Part shown: one piece after another, positions 1 to 6,431 of the stretch
Position numbering within the stretch: the first letter of the stretch is position 1
Layout: each line of letters opens with the position of its first letter
Assembly: GCA_018061485.1 (NCBI GenBank)
Contig: JAGOUA010000034.1
Location: forward strand, 1 to 7,482
Direction of reading: 5' to 3'
DNA length: 7,482 bases
Source of the DNA: Patescibacteria group bacterium
Lineage (GTDB): Bacteria; Patescibacteriota; Patescibacteriia; 2-12-FULL-60-25
Made by a program: the position numbers and the translations under genes
The notes under the pieces: model-generated
The model's input: the letters and a program-made list of their open reading frames with translations, nothing else
Told to the model about the DNA's origin: nothing
Databases searched by the model: none

Positions 1-851
1 GAAAGAGGGATGTTTCGATCACGGAAGGTGCGCTCTACCACCAACGTTGCGCTGGAGGTGGTTGTTTCGATGCGAAGATCTTTGTATTGAGCTTGGGTGC
101 TTGAAGGGATCTCAGCTCGATCAAGGGCGCCGGTGCGACTATTCCATGCCAGGCTATATACGGCTTGCGGTGTGCGTTCCACCATGCTGTAAGATCCGCC
201 CTCCCATACGCCATCTTGTCCGGTAGAGGTTGTCGCGAGGCCACGACTTTGTAAGCGTACAAGGGTGTCTGCGGCGGGAGCGGGGCGATCGATAACAAGA
301 GCACGGCTGTCCTCTTGCCAGCGAATGCTTTCGATGGAGGTGTTGGATGCGAGCGGTGTTTCGCCGGATTGTCGTCCGCGGCTTTGCCAGAGCTCTAGTC
401 GTGTTCCACTTGTGTGAGTGGAGATTGCGCTCACGACATCGGCCTCCGGATTGCTGACGAGTTGGGTGTATGTTCCTTCGTTGAGGAGCTGTACGGTGGG
501 TTGCGTGCGCCACAGATACACGGCGTTCGCAAAACTCACGCGCTCAGGACGTATCTCGATGGCTTTTTCCCACGAGGTGTAGCCTTCGCGTTCAAAGCGA
601 ATGGTGTGCCATCCTGGGGAGAGCTGCTGAATGGTGGTCGGGGTGGTTTCTGCGTACCGTTCTCCGTTGAGAAAAATCGTCGCGTCTTCTGGGGTAGAGT
701 CTAAAATAAGAGTGCCGTGCTTTTCGATAGCGGCTTTTTTGAGATTGTAGCGATAGCCTGCGGTATAGAGCAGAACGAGTGGAGCCGTAATCAAAAAGGC
801 TACGGCGTAGATCCAAGGAAGGACTTTGCGATGGAGGGGAGGAGAATACAT
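1..851 (-). CDS. PEGA-domain membrane-anchored protein (3' end outside window)
   Basis: Reading the minus strand from the ATG at 851-849 gives an open frame of 283 codons that runs off the window without a stop. Residues about 10-30 form one hydrophobic segment after a short basic N-terminus (LHRKVLPW), so the protein is probably anchored in the membrane with its body outside. Residues about 46-112 match a PEGA domain: GTLILDSTPEDATIFLNG, then TP..I..L.PG.H.I, then EGY. PEGA domains are small beta-rich surface modules, and the catalytic role, if any, is unknown. The remaining roughly 170 residues are beta-rich with repeats of the type SIRWQEDSRALVI and YSLAWNSRTG, which resemble blades of a WD40/TolB-like propeller. 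That last reading is an inference. The gene diverges from murA across 70 bp. No Shine-Dalgarno motif precedes the start. I am sure of the PEGA family but not of the function. Confidence 0.88.
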   Translation of the reverse strand, partial: MYSPPLHRKVLPWIYAVAFLITAPLVLLYTAGYRYNLKKAAIEKHGTLILDSTPEDATIFLNGERYAETTPTTIQQLSPGWHTIRFEREGYTSWEKAIEIRPERVSFANAVYLWRTQPTVQLLNEGTYTQLVSNPEADVVSAISTHTSGTRLELWQSRGRQSGETPLASNTSIESIRWQEDSRALVIDRPAPAADTLVRLQSRGLATTSTGQDGVWEGGSYSMVERTPQAVYSLAWNSRTGALDRAEIPSSTQAQYKDLRIETTTSSATLVVERTFRDRNIPL

Positions 852-853
852 GC

Positions 854-883
854 TCGACAAAGGTAAGGGGTTTCTCGTAGACT
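854..883 (+). promoter_or_regulatory. Candidate sigma70-type promoter for murA, possibly bidirectional
   Basis: In the divergent gap there is TCGACA (854-859, 5 of 6 to the -35 consensus), an 18-bp spacer, and TAGACT (878-883, 4 of 6 to the -10 consensus). Transcription would start near 890, about 30 bases before the murA ATG at 922. The -10 lies inside GTAGACTAC (877-885), which is symmetric about its central base, so the other strand also reads TAGTCT (884-879) as a -10 for the PEGA gene. The matching -35 on that strand (TCGCAA, 907-902) is weak, at 3 of 6. This is assigned by eye only. Confidence 0.35.
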
Positions 884-921
884 ACCAGAGATTCGCTCTT
901 TTTGCGACTCGTTCTTCATTT

Positions 922-2190
922 ATGCGCATGACCATTCAAGGGGGGAAAAAGTTACTGGGAGAAATCCGTGTTTCGGGTTCAAAAAACGCCGCAGGTCCGT
1001 TGATCGCGTCAACGGTGCTCTTTCGTTCGCCTGTGCGACTCGTGAACGTGCCTCGGCTGACGGATGTGCAAAAGCTTTTGGATATCTTGGCGAGCATGGG
1101 CGCTCGTGTTTCGTGGGAGGGGGAACATGAAGTGGTGATCGATCCACAGGAGCTAGATCCAACGCGCATTGATCAAAAAAAGATGAAGAGCATGCGCTTT
1201 TCTATTTTACTTCTCGGTCCGTTGCTTGCGCGCTTCCGTGAGGTACAGGTGTCTGAACCGGGTGGGTGCAACATTGGGAATCGACCGATCGACACGCATA
1301 TCTCTGTTCTTGAGCAGATGGGTGGCGTGGGGGAAGCGCAAGAAGACGGCACCTTGCATTTGCGGGCCAAGGCCTTGCACGCCTCCTCGCCAGTGATGGC
1401 GGAATTTAGTGTTACGGCAACAGAAAACCTGTTGATGGCGGCGGTTCTTGCTGAGGGGCGTACCTCTATTCGTCTTGCTGCGGCAGAGCCACACGTGCAA
1501 GATTTGTGTCATTTTTTGAATGCGAGCGGTGCGCGCATCACGGGGATCGGCACGCATGAACTCGAGGTGGAAGGAGTAAAGGTGTTATTCGCACCACCGC
1601 AAGGGTGGTCGGTGATTACCGACGCGAACGAGGCGGCGACGTTCGCGGTGGCGGCCGCTATTACGCATGGGGATGTGAAGATTCTCGGCTGTATCCCAAC
1701 CGATATGGACGCGACGTTGCTTTTGTTACGTCGGGCGGGTGTTCAGTATGAAACGGGGTCGGATTGGCTGCGAATTCTTCCATCGCGTAAGCTTAAGGCG
1801 TTTAAGTTGCAAGCGATGATTTATCCGGGATTTCCAACGGATAACCAGGCGGTGTTTGGCTTACTCGCAACACAGTGCCAAGGAACGACGCTCTTGCATG
1901 ATCCATTGTTTGAATCGCGATTGGGGTATCTCGCTGAGCTCAACAAGATGGGAGCGAATACCATCGTTGCCGATCCTCACCGTGCCGTAGTAAACGGGCC
2001 AACGTCACTTCGCGGAACAGAGCTTCGCAGTCTTGATTTACGCGCGGGGGCAACGATGGTGCTCGCTGGTCTTATCGCGGAGGGTGAAACGGTGATTCAT
2101 GATGCAGAGATCGTGTATCGTGGGTATGAGCGCCTCGATGAGCGCCTACGGGCCCTTGGTGCAGACATCGTCTGCTCTGACGAATCGTAA
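922..2190 (+). CDS. murA: UDP-N-acetylglucosamine 1-carboxyvinyltransferase (MurA)
   Basis: MurA transfers enolpyruvate from PEP to UDP-GlcNAc in the cytoplasm, the first committed step of peptidoglycan synthesis. From the ATG at 922 the product is 422 residues, close to the E. coli enzyme (419). Family motifs are all present: SGSKNAA with Lys21-Asn22, Arg92 in KSMRFS, the PEP-loop PGGCNIGNRPID with Cys116 and Arg121, PGFPTDNQA with the general-base Asp, FESR, DLRAGA, and the RGYE arginine near the C-terminus. Cys116 is the residue fosfomycin alkylates in sensitive enzymes. The frame extends upstream to a TTG at 826 and an ATG at 850, but the extra 24-32 residues have no place in the family and run into the divergent gene, so 922 (or the in-frame ATG at 928) is preferred. 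No Shine-Dalgarno is seen. The S41 protease gene follows after 20 bases. Confidence 0.96.
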   Translation: MRMTIQGGKKLLGEIRVSGSKNAAGPLIASTVLFRSPVRLVNVPRLTDVQKLLDILASMGARVSWEGEHEVVIDPQELDPTRIDQKKMKSMRFSILLLGPLLARFREVQVSEPGGCNIGNRPIDTHISVLEQMGGVGEAQEDGTLHLRAKALHASSPVMAEFSVTATENLLMAAVLAEGRTSIRLAAAEPHVQDLCHFLNASGARITGIGTHELEVEGVKVLFAPPQGWSVITDANEAATFAVAAAITHGDVKILGCIPTDMDATLLLLRRAGVQYETGSDWLRILPSRKLKAFKLQAMIYPGFPTDNQAVFGLLATQCQGTTLLHDPLFESRLGYLAELNKMGANTIVADPHRAVVNGPTSLRGTELRSLDLRAGATMVLAGLIAEGETVIHDAEIVYRGYERLDERLRALGADIVCSDES

Positions 2191-2210
2191 CCCTTCTTTC
2201 TTTTTTGCCT

Positions 2211-3488
2211 ATGCAACGTATTACGCGTCAGTCGTTAGCGGGAATTCTCTTATTTGTGATGGGTGTTGGAGTTGGAAGCACGTGGGCTCGCGTGCGGAAC
2301 GAGGGGGTGCAATGGGGCGGGGTGCCGTTCGTGGGAGAGTCGACGACGTCGACTGGAAGGGTTATCGGTATTGGGCAGTCGCCCCGCATTCCGCTCGCAG
2401 AAGATGTGGAGTTCGCTCTGTTTTGGCGCGCGTGGCAAAAGATTCGCGACACGTACTACGAAAAGCCCGTGAGCGATAAAGACCTGTTCTACGGAGCGCT
2501 CTCTGGCTTGGCTGCCGGTGCCGGAGATCCTTATACGACCTTTTTTCCGCCAAAAGAAGCGGAGGATTTTTCGAATCAGCTAGACGGCAAATTTGAAGGA
2601 ATTGGAGCCCAAATCGAGGTAAAAAATGGCCAATTACAGGTTGTTGCGCCCCTTGATGAGTCTCCCGCGGAAAAGGCTGGGTTGCGTCCAGGGGACGTGA
2701 TTGCTACAATAGAAGGGAAGTCAACCGAGGGGCTCACGGTAGATGTTGCCGCAGAGCGCATTCGAGGACCGAAAGGAACGCCGGTAAATCTGACCATTCT
2801 TCGCGATACGGCACGCGCGCCCTTTGCCCTCACCATCATCCGTGACGAAATTCGCTTGAAATCGGTGAAGCTTTCTTGGGAGGGGGATCTTGCTATTTTA
2901 ACGATTAGCTCGTTTGGAACGGATACGCCCGCGTTGTTTGCGGATGCTTCGCAGGAGATTCGTGCAAAAAAGGCAAAGGGATTGATTGTCGATCTGCGGA
3001 ACAATCCAGGTGGGTCCGTGCATACGGCGCAGGTGGTGGGTGGTGCGTGGATTGGTGATCAAGTGCTCTTTCGCGAACGTCGCCAAGGGAAGATTGTGGA
3101 ATCCGTGAAAGGGATCGGTCGTGGTGAATTGAGCGGCATTCCTCTTGTGGTGCTGATCAACGAAGGATCTGCGAGTGCTTCGGAGATTTTGGCTGGCGCG
3201 CTCGAAGACTATGGAAAAGGTACCACGATGGGGGCGACCACCTTCGGCAAGGGTTCCGTGCAAGAATACGAAGAATTACCAGATGGATCAGCCTTAAAAA
3301 TTACGGTAGCGGAGTGGATCACTCCAAAAGATCGTGTGATTAACCACGTGGGCGTCCGTCCAATGGTGGGTATTCCACAAACAGAACAAGACTATGTATC
3401 AAAACGCGACCCCCAACTCGACGGGGCGAAGCAGTTTCTTCGGGAGGGCAAGCTTCCGCCGACCGCCTCCTCGTCGACCACTCCTTGA
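2211..3488 (+). CDS. S41-family C-terminal processing peptidase with PDZ domain (CtpA/Prc-like)
   Basis: This is a serine endopeptidase of the CtpA/Prc type, which cleaves envelope proteins near their C-termini. The 425-residue product has a hydrophobic N-terminal segment (about 9-25) without a clear signal-peptidase site, so it is probably a membrane-anchored enzyme facing outward. A PDZ domain spans about 128-212 (GIGAQIEV, then SPAEKAGLRPGDVI). The peptidase core follows, with VDLRNNPGG (260-268), GSASASEI carrying the nucleophile Ser322, and TFGKGSVQ carrying Lys347 and Gln351. The Ser-Lys spacing of 25 and Lys-Gln spacing of 4 equal those of E. coli Prc (S430, K455, Q459), so it should be active. 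The ATG at 2211 is chosen over a TTG two codons earlier. The start follows a pyrimidine-rich stretch with no Shine-Dalgarno. It is probably co-transcribed with murA. Its natural substrate is not visible from sequence. Confidence 0.94.
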   Translation: MQRITRQSLAGILLFVMGVGVGSTWARVRNEGVQWGGVPFVGESTTSTGRVIGIGQSPRIPLAEDVEFALFWRAWQKIRDTYYEKPVSDKDLFYGALSGLAAGAGDPYTTFFPPKEAEDFSNQLDGKFEGIGAQIEVKNGQLQVVAPLDESPAEKAGLRPGDVIATIEGKSTEGLTVDVAAERIRGPKGTPVNLTILRDTARAPFALTIIRDEIRLKSVKLSWEGDLAILTISSFGTDTPALFADASQEIRAKKAKGLIVDLRNNPGGSVHTAQVVGGAWIGDQVLFRERRQGKIVESVKGIGRGELSGIPLVVLINEGSASASEILAGALEDYGKGTTMGATTFGKGSVQEYEELPDGSALKITVAEWITPKDRVINHVGVRPMVGIPQTEQDYVSKRDPQLDGAKQFLREGKLPPTASSSTTP

Positions 3489-3513
3489 TTCGCTTCGAGG
3501 GCCCGCGCCAGCC

Positions 3514-4011
3514 GTGACTGGGGCGGGTGGTTCGCGTATTCGTACGGTGATCTCTGCTGGGGGTATTATCTTTCGACGGCAGCCAACGGGACTCGAGATC
3601 TTCTTTATTAAGGATCCATTTGCGCGATACACCTTCCCAAAAGGGAAGCAAGAATTAGGCGAGACGTTGGTTCAGACGAGTATTCGCGAGATTCGCGAAG
3701 AAACAGGTCTACACAATCTTCGGTTTGTGGCGCCAATCGGTAAGACGTCGTTCCGTTTTCGTCGCGAGGGCTATACCTACGAAAAAATTGTGTACTTCTT
3801 TTTGTTCGAAGCGCCAAAAGACGCGCGCGAAACCCTGACGGGAAACGGAGCGATTTGGGAGGGGGCGTGGGTCAAAGCGCATCAAGCGTTTGCGATGAGT
3901 AGCTACCGTAATCTAGACAGGCTCCTTTCCAAAGCGCTGCGGTTAATCGCTCAAGAAGAGCGTCAGCACCGTCGCCGTCCTGGGGTGAGTGCGTTTCCTC
4001 GGGCGTCGTAG
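3514..4011 (+). CDS. Nudix (MutT-type) hydrolase
   Basis: The Nudix family hydrolyses nucleoside diphosphates linked to another moiety, using a metal bound by the Nudix box. With a GTG start at 3514 the product is 165 residues and the box at 44-66 is perfect: G, five residues, E50, seven residues, then REIREETGL with the metal-binding glutamates. It is preceded by the usual strand TFPKG, and the C-terminal helix (YRNLDRLLSKALRLI) is also typical. The start is uncertain. An in-frame ATG at 3394 would add 40 residues rich in Arg and Pro but would overlap the protease gene by 95 bases. GTG 3514 sits 25 bases after the protease stop, with a weak GAGGG at 3497-3501. A later GTG at 3547 is also possible. 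The substrate cannot be named: the shape fits MutT-like or dinucleoside-polyphosphate hydrolases. The C-terminus is Arg-rich. Confidence 0.9.
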   Translation: MTGAGGSRIRTVISAGGIIFRRQPTGLEIFFIKDPFARYTFPKGKQELGETLVQTSIREIREETGLHNLRFVAPIGKTSFRFRREGYTYEKIVYFFLFEAPKDARETLTGNGAIWEGAWVKAHQAFAMSSYRNLDRLLSKALRLIAQEERQHRRRPGVSAFPRAS

Positions 4012-4012
4012 G

Positions 4013-4051
4013 TTGTGTCATGAATGAGGTGTGGTATACTCTGAGAGTATA
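4013..4051 (+). promoter_or_regulatory. Extended -10 promoter with 17-bp palindrome over the transglycosylase start
   Basis: TGG followed by TATACT (4032-4040) makes a strong extended -10 element (5 of 6 plus the TG). A weak -35, TTGTGT (4013-4018), lies 16 bp upstream. The expected start of transcription is only about 4 bases before the ATG at 4051, so the mRNA would be almost leaderless. The -10 is the left arm of a perfect palindrome, TATACTCTGAGAGTATA (4035-4051), with 7-bp arms and a 3-bp centre. It ends on the A of the start codon and could be an operator. It lies in the 39-bp gap after the Nudix gene. Confidence 0.55.
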
Positions 4052-5568
4052 TGCGCACCTCGTTTTTTGTTCCTCTTACCTTTGTTGTCCTTGCGGGTAT
4101 CGTGCCAAGACCTGTTGGAGCCCAGCAAGTTGAAGCTTCTTCCGTAGACGCTCCCTCGCTCCTAATCTTGCAGATGGCGGACGGACGATTTTTTCATCCT
4201 CCTACGGGAACGTTAGGAGCAAGCGCGGCCGAGGTGCGTCGCCTCGTGCTCGGTGAGTCGGCAGAAGAAGTACAAGAAGACGAGGTGCCAACGCTTCCAC
4301 AAGCTCCTGTTGATGGGCTGGTTCGCGCTATGGAGCGTGCTCGTACGCATATTCAGCAGATGATCGCGAATGACCCACAAGGAGCGGTCAGCGCTTCGTT
4401 TCGACAGACGCCAGAATGGCGATCGGTTGTCGCCGCGGTGTGGAATACGGTCACAGATGAGATCGAGTATGTCGCGTTTGAGCACAGTGGAACCAAGATT
4501 CGTGGAAACACCTCGAATCTTCCGCTTGCGCTGGTGCGTTCGAACGGGGTAAATTCCGAAATTGTGGTATCCGGAAGCGACACGCATCGTGTTATCGCTT
4601 TGCGCTATCCGATCCTTGAGGCGGTTCCAGGTGCTTCCGGAACGTTTCGTTTTCGTGATGTGGCGTATACACCCTATTCTCGCGCGGTACACACGCCTGC
4701 GATCATTGCCGAGGGTGAGGCGTATTTAGATGCGTTGGTGAGTGCGGTGCTTGCTCAGCTGCGTACGGACGGCATTCGTTCACGGGCGTTTCCTGATCGG
4801 TTACTGGCGGACGTGGTTGATCCAGCCATGATGAAGTCTATCGCCGCGATTGAGCATTCTGACGAATATGCTCTTGAGCGTAGTCCGACAAGTACCCTTG
4901 AGCGCTTTTTTGTCATCTTAGGCACGAACAAGGGGGATTCCTTTAATTATGCTCGCTCTTCGGCGGGAGCCTTGGGACTTGTGCAGTTTATCCCGAGTAC
5001 CTACCGAGCTCTCGCGGCTCGTACGGAGTGGAAGTTGCAGCCATCCTTTGATGACGCGATGCGTAATCATCAAAACGCGATGCGGGCACAGGCGATTTAT
5101 ATCGATACGTTGTTGCTTGAGTTTCCAAAGACGCTACGGGATACCTATTTAGAAGATCCGATAAAAGCGGGAGAATATATCGTGGCGGCGTATAACGGTG
5201 GAAGCGGTCGCGTTCGTCGCGCGGTGAGCGTGTCGTGGGAAAAGATTTTGAGCGGCGAAAAGACTCGTGAACTTGAAAGTCTTCGTAAAAAGTACACAGC
5301 CGCCTTTAACCTCGCAGAAAGCCTACGTCAACAAACGTTGAAAGAGAAGAATAAGACCAAGCGCGCGGCATTGCAGAAAAAACTCGATGCGCAACGTGTG
5401 GTATATCGAGGGCTATTGGCGGAAGTGCAAAAACTTGAAGCGGCGATTTTGCGCAAAGAAACGATCGGTTACGTCGAAAAATATCGCTTAACGAAAGCGG
5501 ATGATCGGTTCTTGCATCGCCCAAGCGCGCTCGACGTTCTGGTGCAGCCTGCAGCATTTCAACCGTAA
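4051..5568 (+). CDS. Secreted SLT-domain lytic transglycosylase with two insertions
   Basis: Lytic transglycosylases of the SLT family cut the glycan strands of peptidoglycan with formation of 1,6-anhydroMurNAc. The 505-residue product has a clear signal peptide (1-24, cleavage likely after PVGA). Residues about 25-250 form a region I do not recognise. The SLT domain begins near 255: a helix with KSIAAIEHSDE, the motif SSAGALGLVQFIPSTY (303-318), then AAYNGGSGRVRRA (379-391), and the closing ETIGYVEKYR (470-479). The usual Glu-Ser pair is not directly before SSAGA; the sequence there is KGDSFNYAR. Glu268 in AIEHS is the best candidate for the catalytic acid, with about 30 extra residues between it and the SSAGA motif. 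A second insertion (about 400-468) is highly charged and looks coiled-coil. The gene has its own promoter and precedes mreC. Confidence 0.88.
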   Translation: MRTSFFVPLTFVVLAGIVPRPVGAQQVEASSVDAPSLLILQMADGRFFHPPTGTLGASAAEVRRLVLGESAEEVQEDEVPTLPQAPVDGLVRAMERARTHIQQMIANDPQGAVSASFRQTPEWRSVVAAVWNTVTDEIEYVAFEHSGTKIRGNTSNLPLALVRSNGVNSEIVVSGSDTHRVIALRYPILEAVPGASGTFRFRDVAYTPYSRAVHTPAIIAEGEAYLDALVSAVLAQLRTDGIRSRAFPDRLLADVVDPAMMKSIAAIEHSDEYALERSPTSTLERFFVILGTNKGDSFNYARSSAGALGLVQFIPSTYRALAARTEWKLQPSFDDAMRNHQNAMRAQAIYIDTLLLEFPKTLRDTYLEDPIKAGEYIVAAYNGGSGRVRRAVSVSWEKILSGEKTRELESLRKKYTAAFNLAESLRQQTLKEKNKTKRAALQKKLDAQRVVYRGLLAEVQKLEAAILRKETIGYVEKYRLTKADDRFLHRPSALDVLVQPAAFQP

Positions 5569-5580
5569 GGCTTTCGGTTG
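5560..5580 (+). repeat. Small inverted repeat spanning the transglycosylase stop codon
   Basis: CAACCG (5560-5565) and CGGTTG (5575-5580) are perfect 6-bp arms around a 9-base loop that contains the TAA stop (5566-5568). An alternative stem pairs TCGGTT (5574-5579) with AGCCGA (5588-5593), so the two hairpins compete for the same bases. Neither is followed by a run of T, so an intrinsic terminator is not supported. At most this is a weak terminator or mRNA-end structure. Confidence 0.25.
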
Positions 5581-5600
5581 GTGCTCTAGCCGATAGATAA

Positions 5601-5630
5601 ACCTCCATGCTATAAAAAAGGTATGGAGGT
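5601..5630 (+). promoter_or_regulatory. Extended -10 promoter within an 8-bp inverted repeat at the mreC start
   Basis: TGC followed by TATAAA (5608-5616) forms an extended -10 element. Its usual start distance falls on or next to the ATG at 5623, so the mreC mRNA may be leaderless. No good -35 is visible at 16-18 bp. The element is framed by a perfect inverted repeat, ACCTCCAT (5601-5608) and ATGGAGGT (5623-5630), with a 14-base centre. The right arm includes the start codon. This arrangement suits an operator site or an mRNA structure. Confidence 0.5.
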
Positions 5631-6429
5631 ATTTATTGAATCACGATCTCGCTCTTGGCGATCCCTTGCATGGATCTCCCTGATTCTCCTGTGTGTTGCG
5701 TACGCGGTGCCGCTCACGCGTGGGCATATCGAGGGGGTGGTTGGTAGCGGACTGGGTTCGGTGAATCGATTTATCGATGGGTGGCGTCGTGAACGCTTAG
5801 ATGAGCAAGAGCGTGCCCTGCAGGAGGCGCGAGCTCGCGTGGCTCTTTTTGCGGTAAGCGAGGCAAAGATGGCTGCCCTACAAGAAGAAAACGATATTTT
5901 GCGAAAGCAGGGGAATTATCGTCCTGATTCTGGATTTTCGGTTGTGGGGGCACAGGTTGTGTCTCGCGTCATGATGCCCGACCAAGCAACGCTGGTGATT
6001 AATCGAGGGGCAGAGGATGGTATCGAGGAGGGACAGGCGGTTCTTGCGGACGATGGGATGTTTATTGGAAAGGTGCGTTCATTGGGTAAGCGAACAGCGC
6101 GTGTACAGCTCATGACGGATCCGCAGAGTCGCGTGGCGGCCACGCTCGCGGGAGAACGTCGACTGTTGGGTGTCGTCGAGGGACGTGGAAATGGGGCGGC
6201 GCGTATGACCTATGTTCCTGCTTCGCAACCCATGAAGAAAGATCAGATTATTGTTACCTCGGGAACGGAGGAAAAAATCCCCGCCAACCTCCCCTTGGGG
6301 CTGATTAATGCCGTGGAAGGAAAGAATACCGACCCTTTTATTTCGGCTATTCTCGAACCGTTAATTCCCTTTGATCGGCTCACGTTGGTGCAGGTTTTGC
6401 GCCCACAGGACCCCTTTCGGGAAGAATAG
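5623..6429 (+). CDS. mreC: Rod shape-determining protein MreC
   Basis: MreC is a bitopic membrane protein that bridges the cytoplasmic MreB cytoskeleton and the extracytoplasmic PBP2/RodA wall-synthesis enzymes. The 268-residue product shows the family layout: a basic N-terminus, one membrane helix (about 13-30), a coiled coil (about 55-96, ending ALQEENDILRK), and a C-terminal double beta-barrel region. The last carries family-like motifs: LVINRGAEDGIEEGQAVLADDGMFIGKV in outline (123-151), the VQLMTDPQSRVAA segment (161-173), and VTSGTEEKIPANLPLGLI in outline (211-228). Length is normal for the family, which is commonly around 270-370 residues. The mreD gene starts 2 bases after the stop. 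No mreB is adjacent upstream, where the lytic transglycosylase gene lies instead. Confidence 0.95.
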   Translation: MEVFIESRSRSWRSLAWISLILLCVAYAVPLTRGHIEGVVGSGLGSVNRFIDGWRRERLDEQERALQEARARVALFAVSEAKMAALQEENDILRKQGNYRPDSGFSVVGAQVVSRVMMPDQATLVINRGAEDGIEEGQAVLADDGMFIGKVRSLGKRTARVQLMTDPQSRVAATLAGERRLLGVVEGRGNGAARMTYVPASQPMKKDQIIVTSGTEEKIPANLPLGLINAVEGKNTDPFISAILEPLIPFDRLTLVQVLRPQDPFREE

Positions 6430-6431
6430 CT

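Noticed and set aside
35..816. Several minus- and plus-strand open frames in the first 820 bases
   Set aside because: They are shadows of the PEGA gene, whose frame is open throughout and carries the recognisable domain.
826..921. Upstream in-frame starts for murA (TTG 826, ATG 850)
   Set aside because: They add 24-32 residues with no family counterpart and overlap the divergent PEGA gene. The ATG at 922 gives the expected MurA length and N-terminus.
2205..2210. TTG start two codons before the protease ATG
   Set aside because: The ATG at 2211 is the stronger codon and loses nothing of the family; no ribosome site supports the TTG.
2338..2354. 17-bp palindrome AGTCGACGACGTCGACT
   Set aside because: It lies inside the Ser/Thr-rich linker of the protease and follows from repeated TCG and ACG codons. 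There is no promoter or gene edge nearby.
2099..2479. Plus-strand open frame across the murA/protease junction
   Set aside because: Composition is unlike a protein (Arg, Gly and Cys rich) and it overlaps two well-supported genes in another frame.
4213..4692. 159-codon minus-strand open frame inside the transglycosylase gene
   Set aside because: No recognisable domain; antisense open frames are common in GC-rich coding DNA and the sense gene is well supported.
5566..5600. Intrinsic terminator after the transglycosylase gene
   Set aside because: Two short competing stems exist but no T-run follows either.
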